NCBI GenBank assembly: GCA_002102555.1
Contig: MCFL01000005.1
Span: forward strand, 186,001-250,000
Direction: 5' to 3'
Length of the DNA stretch: 64,000 nucleotides
From: Catenaria anguillulae PL171
Taxonomy: Eukaryota; Blastocladiomycota; Blastocladiomycetes; Blastocladiales; Catenariaceae
This document shows positions 10,617 to 21,654 of the stretch, in pieces (the stretch's first letter is position 1; each line of letters begins with the position of its first letter). The notes beneath the pieces are model-generated. The model was not told the origin of the DNA and ran no database searches. It saw nothing but the letters and a program-made list of their open reading frames with translations. The translations under genes and the position numbers were made by a program.

Positions 10617-13600
10617 ATGACAAACTCGCTGCAGCAAAAGATTTCCGACCTGCAAACCTCCATCACCACGACGCTCGTGGCCAATGGCGTCCTCGACAGC
10701 AACCCCGTCGCCGTCCTCGGTGCGCTGCTGACGTTTTTGGACCAGTTCAAGGACCTGGCTGGCGCCGAGGAGGAACGCTGTGCTGCCTTGTACTTGCTTG
10801 CCGAAACGTGCGCAAAGGTGTCACGCCCGATCCTCAAGGCAAAGCGCGAAACGCTGCTCGTGTTGTGTCTGCAGGTGCTCGACATGGACATGGACGCCAC
10901 CACGACTGTCCGCTACGTGCGTACCGGCTCTTCTCTTGGGTTCAATGTGGGAATTCCCACAAGCATAACTGACCACGTTTCGTGCATGTTCACACGCACA
11001 CACGCACACACACACACAGTGCATCCGCTGCATCGACAAGGTCTTCCATTCCCTCGACGCAGCCACCTGGCTCGACCCACTCGTCAAGGCCGCGATCGAT
11101 GCTCTCGTTGCCGTGTGCCTCGACGACCGCGCACACGTCCGCAAGGCCGCTCTGCACGCACTCCGCCATGTGGTGGCCAACCCGCCTCCTCCACAGCAAG
11201 TGCACCCGATTGCCAAACATGTGGGCACTGCAACGGGCAAGCTTTTGCAAGACTTACTGTCGGCCGACCCCGTCGACCATGCTACCGTTTCCCACGTGCT
11301 CACCCTGCTGCATCGCATTGTCGTGTTTTTGCCTGACTCGGTCGTTGAACCGCTTGTCGATGTCTTGTTCCGCATCCCGTCCCTCAACGTGCCTGATCTC
11401 ACTCGGGTCGTGTTCCAAGTATACCTTGGTGTGGCTGCGCGCCCACCTGCATTCACGCATTGGGCTGGCGCAAAACTGTCTGCTTTCCTTGACGCACTTG
11501 TCTCCATCAAGCCGCATTTCGACGACAAGGTCCTCGCTGGTCCTTGGATCAGCGCCACTGCCGCCGCCCTCGAATCTCTGTCACGTGCATCCCCCTCGCT
11601 GTGCGCCGCACGCTTCCACCCGCTTCTCGCCCAGCACTTGTTCCCGACGCTGCAATCGTCGCACCGTGCTGTGCTTGATTCCGCCGCCAAAGTCATCACG
11701 CGCCTTGTCGACACTTGCATCCCAGCCGCCATGGTCGATGCAGCACTCGCCACGGTTGCGGCCAACCCCGGCGTGCCTGCATCACAACGCGAGACGCGCG
11801 CCGACCTCGAAGCCATCATCATCACGTGCGAGCTCGGGCTGAGTGTGCGGTACAAGCAAGCGTGGCCATACGTTCTGGGCATCCTGTCATCCCTGGTGCG
11901 CCGGCTCGCGCAATCTGCGGCCGTGCTCATGCGCAACACGATCGAGCTGCTCGGCGACTTCCGCGACGAGCCCGAGTTTACGCACAAGCAGGCCTCGACT
12001 CGTTCTTGGCCACGGCCATCGAGTTTATGGGCCCGCGCACGCTCTTGTCCGTGTTGCCGCTTAACATTGAGAATGCCGGCAGCACGGCGTCAAGGTCCGC
12101 ACTTACTTGCTGCCGCTCATGGTGGACAATGTCCAGCGCACAGACTTGGGCTTTTTCGTCGAGTACTTTGTGCCACTGGCGCAGTACCTGCAGGCGCGCA
12201 AGGACAAGTATGTGGCCGACGAAAAGGAGGTCGAGGCAAAGGTGCACGAGGCGCTCTATGGGCAAATCTGGTCCTTGTTGCCTGGGTTTTGCACGTATCC
12301 GACCGATTTGAAGGAGGTGTTTGGTAAGGTTGGGCCCATGGTGGGCGAGATGTTGAGGCAAGAGCCCACACTGCGGCCAGTCTTGTGTACTGCCCTGCAC
12401 AACTTGATTGCCAAGAACCGTCAAGTTGCCGCCATGACCACGGATGCCTCGTGCGGGCTCGGGCGCCGGCGACGACGAGACCGATGCCAAGGTGTTGCTC
12501 CCCGAGACGCTTGCGCGCATCGGATACACGCCCGAGGTGGCTGCCACCAATGTGCGTGGTGTGGCCGTGTCGGCAAAGTTCTTTTTGCCCTTGCTCTTCA
12601 ACCTGTACAAGGAGATGGAGCCGCACACGCGTGGGTACTTGCATGCCCTGATTGCCGAGTTTGTGGAGATTGCCGACCTCAACGTGCTCTCGACGCTCTA
12701 CACGCAAATCATGCAATCGCTGCAACAAGCAGCCAACCTTGCCCCGCCCTTCAAGACTCGTTGTTGGATCTGGCCATGGCGCTGCTTCCGCGTCTGCCCC
12801 AGCACGCTGTTGAGCCCATGTTTACGTTGGTTCTCCAGGGTCTCTCGTCGGCGCACCAGAAAAAGTGCTACAAGATGCTGACCAAGATGCTCGCCATGGA
12901 CAATGGGCTGGCCGTGCTGCAGTCCAAGGTGGATGTGCTCGAGCGCCAAGTGATTGCCGATGCGTCGCTCAAGACAGACCTGGGCGCGAAAAAGTACCGC
13001 TTGCAATTCTTGTGTGCGGCCGTCGACAAGCTCGTGCAGCCTTCTTCGCAACTCGTCCAAATGCTGCTCCAGAGGCCATGGAGTCGGTCAAGGAAGTCAA
13101 CCACGTATCGCGTGCACTGGCCAATGAGCTCGTCGTCAAGCTTGCAAACCGCATGCTCGAGGACGATGCGGGCGACGAGGGCATGGACACGGACGACCAC
13201 GGCATCGAGCGGTTCATCAAGCTGGTGGCTGCCGGTCTGGTTGGCACGTCGCCACACTTTGTGTCGGCCACCATCCTGGTGCTTGCTCGCGTGTGCTTTG
13301 AGTTCCGCGACTTGGTCTCTGACGAGCTCGTGTCGTCCATGCTCGCGTCCATCTTGTTGCTTGTCCAGCTCGACAACCGCGAAGTGTCCAAATCCGTCTT
13401 CAAGTTCATCAAGGCGACCGTGTCTGTGTTCCCGAGCGAAACCACGGTTCGCCCGCACTTGCCCGCCATTGTCCAGTGCATCCTGCACTTGGGCGACACG
13501 TATGGGTCCGAGTTCAAGGTGAGCGTGCGTCACTTGATGCAGCGCTTGTGCCGCGAGTTGGCATTGACGTTGTCGATGCGCTTGTGCCCGAGGGGCATAA

Positions 13601-14611
13601 GCGGTTGGTGGCGAACATCCGCAAGCGGACCGAGCGCGCCAAACGGCGCCGCGAAGAAGCCGGCGGGGACGATGCCGACGACAATGAGGGCAGCGAGGCT
13701 GAGGGGCATGCAAGCAAGGGCAAGTCGTACGATGCGGCATTCGAGTCGATTGTGTATGGCGACTCGAGCGATTCCGAGTTGGACGAGGAGGCTGCTGCCG
13801 CTCCGGCAAAGAATGCGGGCCCGAGTTCAAAGGCTGGTCGCAAGTTGCAGCAAAAGTTGGCCAAGGATCTGTACATTCAGGAAGACGAGGAGGATGTCAT
13901 GGATTTCTTGGATCGCAAGGTTGTTTCGCATGTGCTTGGTACGTCATTCTCGTCTCACTTTTCTTTTTGTTTAGTCGTGAAAACTCACTCACACGCCGTG
14001 GGTTCCACACATACAGCCTCCAAGCCGCGCGCAACCAAGGCAAAGCAAGACGAGCGCCGCGCCAAGCTCGCGTCGGAATTCACCCTCGACAAGGACGGCA
14101 AGCTCGTCATTGGTGCCGACAACGACAACGACCAGCATCGTGCGACCCGCCGCGCGGCCGAGCCCACAGGCAATCCTGCCGCCTACGATTATTACATGCA
14201 AGCCATCCAATCGACCGAAGGCTTTACCCGCACGGGTCGTAAGATCAAGTTTGACCATGCGCAAACGCAAGCTGCCCGCAACAAGGCCGAGTTTTCCGAT
14301 GCCGAAGACGATGGCGATGCCGACAACGACGATGAGCAGGGCCCTTCAACCACGGGTCGCCGAGGAGCCAACGCGCAGCGGCGTGCGCCCATGCCCAAGG
14401 GCTGGGTCTTGAGTACCGGTCAAAGAAGGCGGGCGGTGATGTCAAGCGCAAGGGCATGCCCGATCCGTATGCGTACATTCCCTTGTCGGCAAAGATTGTG
14501 GGCAACAGGCACAAGAGTGTCCGGTTGACGGGCACGTTGGCCGCGGGGGCAGGGGCGGAAAAGACAGTGAGGAAGACGATTGGGCATCGCATCAAGAAGC
14601 ACAAGAAGTAG
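10617..14611 (+). CDS. RRP12: RRP12-like ribosome biogenesis protein
   Basis: Start ATG at 10617 (MTNSLQQKISDLQTS). Introns at 10917-11019 (GTGCGT...CACAG, CA-rich) and 13939-14016 (GTACGT...TACAG). The body is a long HEAT/ARM-like alpha solenoid with many LL-rich helices; the middle (LLPLMVDNVQRTDLGFFVEYFVPLA, KVLLPETLARIG, HALIAEFVEIAD) fits the NUC173 region of RRP12. The C-terminal third turns charged (ANIRKRTERAKRRREEAGGDD, DEEDVMDFLDRK) and ends with DPYAYIPLSAKIVGNRHK and TIGHRIKKHKK, the characteristic RRP12 tail. RRP12 is a nucleolar/nuclear export factor for pre-40S and pre-60S particles. About seven frame changes (near 11987, 12075, 12455, 12755, 13070, 13560 and 14400) split an otherwise continuous protein of about 1,270 residues. 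Confidence 0.85.
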
Positions 14612-14775
14612 GTTTGCGATGTGACATGATTTGTATATTAGCGTTTACTTTCATTTACAACAAGGATAAATATCAAAGTACGGATACGGATACGGATGTA
14701 TAATAGTGAGGGCATACTTGAGAAATGAACCTTGACCAAAAGCTGCGATTAAAGTGACACTATGAAGCAGAACAA

Positions 14776-16497
14776 TCAACTGGCAGGCTTGCCACACCGC
14801 CCAAACCACTCGACCAAATCCGTCTTTCGATCCGGCAACTCACCTCCAATGTACTCGACTCTGGATTCCTGCGACTTTGCCTTTGGATCATACCGGAACA
14901 GCTTGGGCACATACGCCTCGAGCTTCCCCTCTGCTCTCTCCTTTGCCACAGCACGCTGCCGATTCTCCACCTCAGTCTTGAGTCGGTTTGCCTTTCCTGC
15001 ATCCCCCGCGACCATGGCGCTCATCACGTCACCCCACACATTGTGTGAAAAGTTTTCGGGAGCATGCGCGCGCGGCGGAATGTGCATGTGGTACGCCGGT
15101 GGGGTTGTGGAAGAGTCAAAGAGCAGCTGTGGGCCCGCAGTTGAGTCGGCATAGTCAATGTGGATGGCCGCGTTCCAGTTGCCCGACAAGGTCGCGAGTG
15201 GCGATTTGGGCGATGAGGCGTGGGCGATGGTGCCCGTGAGCTCGTACGTGTCTTTGCCGAACCAGCGCTGGATAGTCGTAAAAGGAGGGCAGAAAATGTA
15301 AGGCAAGCGGAAACGCTGTGAATGAGACGCGGCGGGGTGAATTTGGCACGCACCTTTTCCTTGAAGGTGATGGTTGTCTTGAGGCCCGACTGTGGACATT
15401 CGACGGTACATGTGCCAGTCCACATGAGCCGAAAGTTCATTGTCAAAACGCCTGTTAGGTTGGCGTCTGGATATGTGACGTTGTAATGCTCGTTGTGCGC
15501 GGGAATATCAACCTTGGCGTGGAGAGATTTTGAAGAGTGAAATCTAGGAGATACAGAGCAAAAAAAAGCGGTGAGCACCACCATCGGTAGGCAGTTTTCG
15601 CGGGAATCCTTGTGCACGTACTCAAGCCCGTGTATTAGCTTTCAGGTCAAAAAGGAGCGTCACATTGATACCGTTTGTGGGACATGACGCATAGAATGCA
15701 GCTGTAAAGGACAAGCAAAGCAAGCACACCGTTGAGATTTCGGTCAGCGAACACACATGCAAAGATACCGAGCATGAGTAGAAACAGACAGATTGGCGGA
15801 TGATGCGAAACCTGCTCGCCAACCAACAACACGGGGGCAAAGTTGGATCGTCCTTATCTTCATGCACCTCATCATCCTCCTGTTCAACTGTACTGGTGGT
15901 CCCGTTGGCCTGCGCTGGTGGCTTTTGCCCGCTATGAAAGTTTGCGAAAAACACCTCGCTCAAGATGGGATTGATTGGCTTTTTTGCCTTTTTGGTCGCC
16001 TTCTTGAGCGAGCTCAGCAGCATGGTCGTGACATTGACCATGCGGCCGAGCGGCGTGGGCTGTGCGGGCGCCTGGACGAAATGCTCGAGGTATTCGAGCG
16101 ACGCCAAGTACTCGAGGTTGGAAACGGGCTCGAGCAGCCACAGCGGCACGGCCACGCGCATTTGGTCCACGTCCTTTCCAATGATGGATTTGAGGAACGA
16201 GAAGAACGAGTCTTTGTGTGAATCGTCAACGAGCGGCGGAGCGTTGGCCGCAGCGGCCACGGAGGAGCTCGACCCGCGTTTGGTGGGCGTCGTGGTGCCG
16301 TCGTCGTCTTCGACCTCAAAGTTGGACTCTGTGTCGTTGTCGCCGAGCTTGAGGCGGTCCAGGTCAGGCGCGGATGAGTTGCTGGTCTCGTCGTTGCCGG
16401 GCTGTTTGAGCGAGGCAGCAGATACGCCCGTGGACACGGGGGCCGACGCGGCAACGTGGGCGGCGGCCGAGGGTTTTAATTTGGTGCCTTTTGCCAT
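14776..16497 (-). CDS. Oxysterol-binding protein-related (OSBP/Osh) protein
   Basis: Start ATG at 16497 (MAKGTKLKP). After a low-complexity Ser/Asp/Thr leader comes a complete ORD domain: SFFSFLKSIIGKDVDQMRVAVP, NPILSEVF, then the family signature EQVSHHPPISAFY, reconstructed across an 88-bp intron (15702-15789). Further introns are 15544-15621 and 15268-15353. The C-terminal part contains LTGVLTMNFRLMWTGT, LSGNWNAAIHI and a DVMSAMVAGDAGKAN...ENRQRAVAKERAEG helix. There is no PH domain, ankyrin repeat or FFAT motif, so it resembles the short Osh4-like lipid exchangers. Such proteins swap sterol and PI4P between membranes. One base is missing in a C-run near 15838, and another frame change is needed near 15650. 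Confidence 0.88.
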
Positions 16498-17172
16498 GGT
16501 GGACGTCGTCAAATGAGGATTGCTGGAGGTGTGTGTGCGTTGCACTCTGTCGGTAGGGCCGTCGTCACTTTATATCATGTCCGCCTTCCGGCGTCGACCT
16601 TTTCAAGTTTTTCCGAGAGCCACTTTGCTCGCGAGAGAGCACTCTCTCGGCCTCCCACTGCCTTCTGGAACAAACAGTCATTTCTGGGTGACAAATCGCC
16701 GTCAACCCAGGGTTTCTTACCATCGACCACTCGACGACGGCGAATCCAAACAAACCCTGCTCTTCAGGCACATCGTAGCACCTGGGAAATGGGCGGTGTG
16801 GCCGGCAGGGGGTCGACGACAAGGCATTCAAGACATGCGGTGGTCGAGGGTCGCGGCTGTTGACACGTTTCTTTTGCAAGCACAACCGGACGCTCGAGAT
16901 AGTTTTTCCCACACAGTGACACACGGAACAAATCGAGGAGGATGTATTCATCATTTACGAGCGAGGCATATCGTGCAATTCTCAACCAAAACGAAAACAT
17001 GAAAAAAAAAAGCCAACAGGTAAATGGAATGTTGTAACGGTCATCGAAACGAAATGGAATCACGAATGAAAGTAGGTAATCAACCCACGCCACCAAACAA
17101 AACTCAGCCCACACTCTCAATCTCAAAATGTCCCCAACCGCTTGACTGGCGTCCTCACACGCATGCTCCGCC
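16498..17172. other. Intergenic region, no gene seen
   Basis: About 675 bp between the OSBP start and the FHA-gene stop. It must include the OSBP promoter. It has an A9 run near 17000 and short ORFs with no recognisable content. Confidence 0.4.
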
Positions 17173-19250
17173 TCAATCCCTCAGTTGCCACCAACCCACC
17201 GCTCCTTCCTTTTTCCTCGCTCGCGAGCCACCCGCAACCTTTGCCTTCTTTGACGGTGTAGCTTGCGGCATGTCTCCATCCTCACCATCATCCTCGCCGA
17301 GATTGCTCGTCTCGTCGTCATCCACCATGGACCGCGCGCGCTTGTTTGTCGTGCGTGCGGGTGCGGGCAATGCAGCGGCAGCGAGCACGGGCGCGGTGGC
17401 CGGGCGCACGTATTTGCGCACGGTGGGCGACGCAGGTGTGCGTCCAGGATTGCTAGGGGCTTGCTTGGGCTCATGGGGTGTCCAGAGTTGTGGCAAGTAA
17501 GTCGGGCCGCGGCTGCACTAAAGTCACGGGTGTCATGTTTTCGTTCTTGATGCAAGGCTCGGGCGGTGGGTGCAGCGGCGACCTTGTTGCCATCATGACC
17601 CGTGGCGGAGGATCCATGTGCGCGTGCGATTCGTCGCCGCCCGCAGTCGTCGACACCATGGACATGTCGCTTTCGCTGTCGGAGACCATGACTAGCTCCA
17701 CGTCGCGCTTGCGTCCGGGCGATCCCTCACGCGAACCCAGCACTTGATCTGGATCGTGCGCGCCCGTCATTGTCGCGGCCACGACCGCTGGAATCGCGTG
17801 CGCAATTTCCGGTGCAGCAACCGCCACAGTCGCGGCTGATGACGGGGCATGGCGTGTCGCCTCGCCCGTCGAGGAGGGCGAAGTCGTCAATGGCAAGTGC
17901 GAAGACAAGCTGGACCGATTGGACGACTTTGAGGGCGTCACGGCCGCCGTCTCGGGCTTTGCTCCGGTGGCAGTGACGGATTTCGACAGTGGTGCGGGGG
18001 ATGGGCTCGAGGGTAAATCTGACAACTCGGACTCGTCCGCGTCACTTGTGGGTGCCGCCATGGACGAAGTAGGTGGCGGCCGATTTGGGCGAGCGGAAAA
18101 CGTGGCCGCGCCGGGTGTTGGCAACGACACCGATGCCACCGCCGACGGCCCGGTTTGTGGTGCCGAAAACTTGAAAGACGAGCCACGCAGCGGGCTACTC
18201 GATTTCGGCAACAGCCGCGCCATGGTCCTGATCTGCGCCGACCGTACGCCCACGAGCTTGCCCTTGACCGTTGAGGCTAACGCGGCGGCCGTGGCGTGTT
18301 TCTTCAAAATGGATCGCGGCGTCTTACCTGCCAATGGCGACGACGCGCCGGATGGACTTGAAGGCGAGCTTGCGTCGTCGTCCACCGTGAGGGGCGGCGT
18401 GGCGCCGCGTGCAACGGGACTGGACGGCGGATCAGTGGCGTGAAAGAGTTGCGGGCGGAGCGGCGGGCCCCATTTCACCGACTTTGAGGAGGAAGAGGTG
18501 GAGGAGGGCGGAACGGGGCGTGGCTGCGTGAGTGAGATGGGAGCGCTAGGTGGATATGGCGATGGTGCGATGAGGAGCGGCTGGGTGCAGTGGACGGGGT
18601 GCGCGGAACAAGTGCGTTGGTGCAGGTGCGAATCGAGGCGGGAGTTGCGGCGATTCCTGGAGGGAGTGCCGGATATGACTTGGAGTGGTTGGGAGTTTGG
18701 ATTTGAGGAGGATGAAGGAGATGGGGTGGGAGTCAGGGTGGGGGTAGCAGACCCTGCAGCCGCCAAAGCCAAGGGGTGGACAATCTCAATACGAACCGCC
18801 GGTCCTGGTTAGCGCCAAAGACGAGCAGATCGCCCGTGCACAGCTGGAGCGGCGGCGAGTCGGGAGAGACTGCCGAGTTGTTGACGAGAAACAGTGACTG
18901 CCCCGTATTCTTGACGTCAATGACCCGAGTCCGAGTGCCGGGGGCCAGTGAAAGTGAGATGCGGCACTGGTGCGGACAGATACTGGCGGTGGTGACGCGG
19001 ACATGGGCGTCCGTGTGGCTGCCAATAGAGATGGAGCTCGAATTGTCGGCGGCAAGGTCGAATGAGAAGATGCGGGGCGACTGGGATTGGCTGAGTGGCA
19101 GGTAGACGAGCCGCACCACGGTGCAAGTTGCGTCGACGAGCTGCTGATCACCTCCAATATGGCACTTGCATTGGTCTCGGAATGTCGACCTGGCCTTGGG
19201 CTTGGGCTTGGGCTTGGGCCAGGCGCACAAGGGGAAACAGCAGCTACCAT
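17173..19250 (-). CDS. FHA-domain protein with SILK and RVxF-type PP1-docking motifs
   Basis: Likely start ATG at 19250 (MVAAVSPCAPGPS). An FHA domain occupies roughly residues 45-150: SISIGSHTDAHVRVTTASICPHQCRISL, DVKNTGQSLFLVN, LCTGDLLVFG. The rest is disordered Ser/Pro/Thr-rich sequence with many SP/TP sites, containing SKSVKWGPP (an RVxF-type match) and KTPRSILKK (a SILK match), both known protein phosphatase 1 docking classes. The C-terminus is basic (KRARSMVDDDE, PSKKAKVAGGSRARKKE), probably nuclear localisation. FHA domains read phosphothreonine; FHA plus PP1 docking occurs in NIPP1 and Ki-67, but overall similarity to either is not evident. Single-base frame changes near 19115, 18795 and 17510 join the segments. 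It diverges from the ATP synthase epsilon gene. Confidence 0.6.
19195..19219 (-). repeat. Hexanucleotide (TTGGGC)4 in coding sequence
   Basis: Tandem CTTGGG units at the N-terminus of the FHA gene encode a PSPSPSP run. Confidence 0.7.
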
Positions 19251-19581
19251 GTTGTGTTCTACGTCTCCCTCGCTCCAGTTTCGTCCATAGCTTTGCTTTG
19301 GAGGCTTACAAGCACTGGGAATCTTGTACATATGTGTGGCCAACCAACTGAACTGATCACCTTTGAGTGAGTGTACGCAATCGGATCGGCGGCCCTTCTT
19401 TGCACGCCGATCCTCCGACCACACAGCAACCATCATCATTATCGCATCATCACATTCACCACATTTGCCCTGTGACCAGGCAGGACATCATAGGACGCCG
19501 GCAGCCCCGACATCGACCGATCACCACGCCTCGCAACGCAACGTTCCCTATCCCATCCACACCCACACCCACGCCCACATC
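19251..19581. promoter_or_regulatory. Shared divergent promoter interval, FHA gene / ATP synthase epsilon
   Basis: 331 bp between divergent starts. The plus-strand end is CA/CCCACA-rich just before the ATP15 start, resembling the leader before RRP12. No defined motif. Confidence 0.35.
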
Positions 19582-19948
19582 ATGACCTACTGGAAGTCTG
19601 CTGGCCTCTCGTATGTCCCACCGTTTGACACCAACTGTCGCCACCTCTCGGCCCCATCACTCACACACACTTGTGTCATTGCCCCACATACTCTCAGGTA
19701 CCTCCGGTACCTCAACATTGCCTCGCGCACCGTCCGCAACTCGCTCAAGGCCGACCTCAAGGTTGTTGCTGCCCGCCGCGACGAGCAGACGCTCTTGGTG
19801 TCCAAGTGGGTCGATGGCACCCAGGGCCAGGCTGTACGTCTTTTGGTATCGTCGTCATCGCCTCTTTTTGATCTGACGAGGATTCCTTCTTTTCCATTCA
19901 CTTTCACAGAAGGAGGCACTCAAGACTGCCACCACTACCTCCGCCTAA
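19582..19948 (+). CDS. ATP15: Mitochondrial F1-ATP synthase epsilon subunit
   Basis: Three exons: 19582-19610, 19698-19833 and 19910-19948, with introns of 87 and 76 bp. The spliced product is 67 residues beginning MTYWKSAGLSYLRYLNIASR, then TVRNSLKADLKVVAARRDE, SKWVDGTQGQA and a short Ala/Thr tail. The (S/T)YWKxAGLSYLxYLNIA(S/A)R start and the K-W-x-x-G-x-x-G element are diagnostic of the small eukaryotic epsilon subunit, which seats in the central stalk of F1 beside gamma and delta. Length matches the family. No frame disruption. Confidence 0.95.
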
Positions 19949-20215
19949 ACAACCAACCAACGCACGCACTTGTCGAGTCCAAGCTCTTTGTGTTTGTGTG
20001 GTTCCTTTTTCCTCTTGTCTGTCTATCATGCATGTGCCCCCCCTGTCTCTCTATTTCTCCTCTTTTCTCTTATTGAGCTGCCCGTTTGGCATCAACATGA
20101 ATGAATGAATGAAATCAACGTGAATGACGGAAGAAAAAAAAAAAAAAAAGAAAAGAACAACGACGCAAGTGTATCAACTCGACTTCTCGTATTTCACAAA
20201 TTCCGATCCATGGAC

Positions 20216-20793
20216 TTAGTGGTGGTGACCGTGCTCCTGCTCAAACCGCACCCCACAGTACAAGCACTTGTGCGGGCCTTCCTGGTCCAAGTTGATGTAC
20301 ACCTTGGGATGTCCCAACGGGCCACCTGTTACACAGATATCCAAACAATTTAGATTCATCCTGCTCTGAAAAAAAGACTGGGCATGATGACCGAATCAAC
20401 GTACCACCACCATCACAAGCAACAATGCGTGTTGACCTTGCGCACGGGTTCTTGGGCAATCAGGTCAATGGCGGGCGTCGGGTTGGGCTGCTGCGCCAGA
20501 TCCGTTTGTTCAAACCGCGGGCCAGTCATGGCCACTTTCTTGTGCTGGTAGTAGTTGAAGTCCTTGGAGGTGACACTGGCTCCGGCTTGGTTGCAACGGA
20601 ATCGGCCGACGAGTAGGCACGCTAAACGTGCATAGATCAATTGTATTGGAATGGATTTGGTTGAGTGACTTTTGGCAAGTCTGGCCATTGTAGAGGGTCT
20701 GGCACGCACAATGGCCAAAGCGGCTGCTGAACTGGAGGAGGTGCAGCGACGGACGGCGGCGGTCGAGGCCGCGCGGAGAGTCGAAGCGAGCAT
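20216..20793 (-). CDS. NDUFS6: NADH dehydrogenase Fe-S protein 6 (complex I 13-kDa subunit)
   Basis: Start ATG at 20793 ([17 protein letters not shown]), an Ala/Ser/Arg-rich mitochondrial presequence. The mature part contains [29 protein letters not shown], and the conserved zinc-binding C-terminal domain [20 protein letters not shown]...[19 protein letters not shown] 79-bp intron at 20326-20404 (GTACGT...AACAG) splits the GGG stretch. A second intron probably removes part of 20600-20710 (candidate acceptor just before CGTGCCTACTCG), but the exact phase is unclear. An extra base near 20430 (ACACGC for ACCGC) breaks the literal frame at [12 protein letters not shown]. The subunit assembles in the N-module of mitochondrial complex I, so the organism has a conventional complex I. 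Confidence 0.9.
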
Positions 20794-21233
20794 GGTTGGC
20801 GGCAAAAACAAACAAGAGGAGGATTGTTCAGAGCAGCTTGAATCCTGAATGCATGGGTTGTCAAAGTGCAAGTATAGTGACCACTGCGATGATGGTGCAG
20901 TCGTCTGGGCTTGGGTGTGAAGATGAAGTTGGCCAGCAACGACCGATCCAAAGAAGGCAGTCACAGCCAGTCACAAGTCGGATCGGGGTGCCTTCTCCTC
21001 TATCACCAACAACGATGACGATGAAGTAACGTGCAATGAACACAAGCACCACTGGTGGTGATACTTATTCTTCTCCTCTGTACATACATGTGGCTCACGC
21101 GATGGTCGCGCCAGGGGTACGATATTGTCTCGTGCCCCTGGCCGCGCTTCAATGTGCATGGACTGACATATGGCAATCAATCCAGACTCCCACATCAGTC
21201 CAGACGGGGGCCTGTTCCTCGGCATCCTCCATG
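20794..21233. other. Intergenic region, no gene seen
   Basis: About 440 bp upstream of NDUFS6 that should contain its promoter. Short ORFs only. Confidence 0.4.
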
Positions 21234-21640
21234 TATGCCGGGCGCACTCACAGCCACTGGCTCTCGACAACGCGCCGAGCGGCCGGTAGCGTTCTTCAGG
21301 TTCTGCCTTCAAGAAATGCTCCCGACGCATGCGAAGCAGGCCATTGCCCTGGCGGCGTGGGAAAGGATCCCACAGTCGGTTCAACGCGCCTACCGCGAGC
21401 GAGCGGCTTGCCGCCCTTGCCCTGATGCACCGCCTCCTCGACATGTCCCACCCACCGTTCGCCAATCGCGCATGTGGTCGCCAGCTGGTGTGGGCACCGT
21501 CGGCCATTCCGAAGGAAGTCAAGCAGCTGCCGGATGCCGTCCTGTTTGTGGAGGCCCCGAGATCAGCACACGCTCTCACCCTTCCAATTCGTTCAGTCTA
21601 TCCTGACCGTCATGTCATTGACGTCCTTGTGCACTGTTCG
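21234..21640 (+). CDS. Hypothetical protein, weak HMG-box-like segment
   Basis: Codons from about 21234 show the strong G/C third-position bias of the neighbouring genes. The product starts MPGALTATGSRQRAERPVAF and contains RPVAFFRFCLQEM...ALAAWERIPQSVQRAYRERA. The spacing of RPxxAFxxF, W, P, Y and A is loosely like an HMG box. One frame change near 21400 leads to LALMHRLLDMSHPPFAN, VWAPSAIPKEVKQLPD and YPDRHVIDVLVH. The 3' end is not clear: the frame either stops near 21730 or continues into the next ORF. I do not recognise a family with confidence; a degenerate mobile-element ORF is also possible. Confidence 0.3.
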
Positions 21641-21654
21641 TTGTTCACTCAAAC

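Noticed and set aside
11000-11987. Minus-strand ORF of 388 codons opposite RRP12
   Set aside because: Antisense to the strongly conserved RRP12 reading frame; Ser/Arg-rich shadow product without domains.
12868-13830. Minus-strand 320-codon ORF
   Set aside because: Antisense shadow of the RRP12 3' half.
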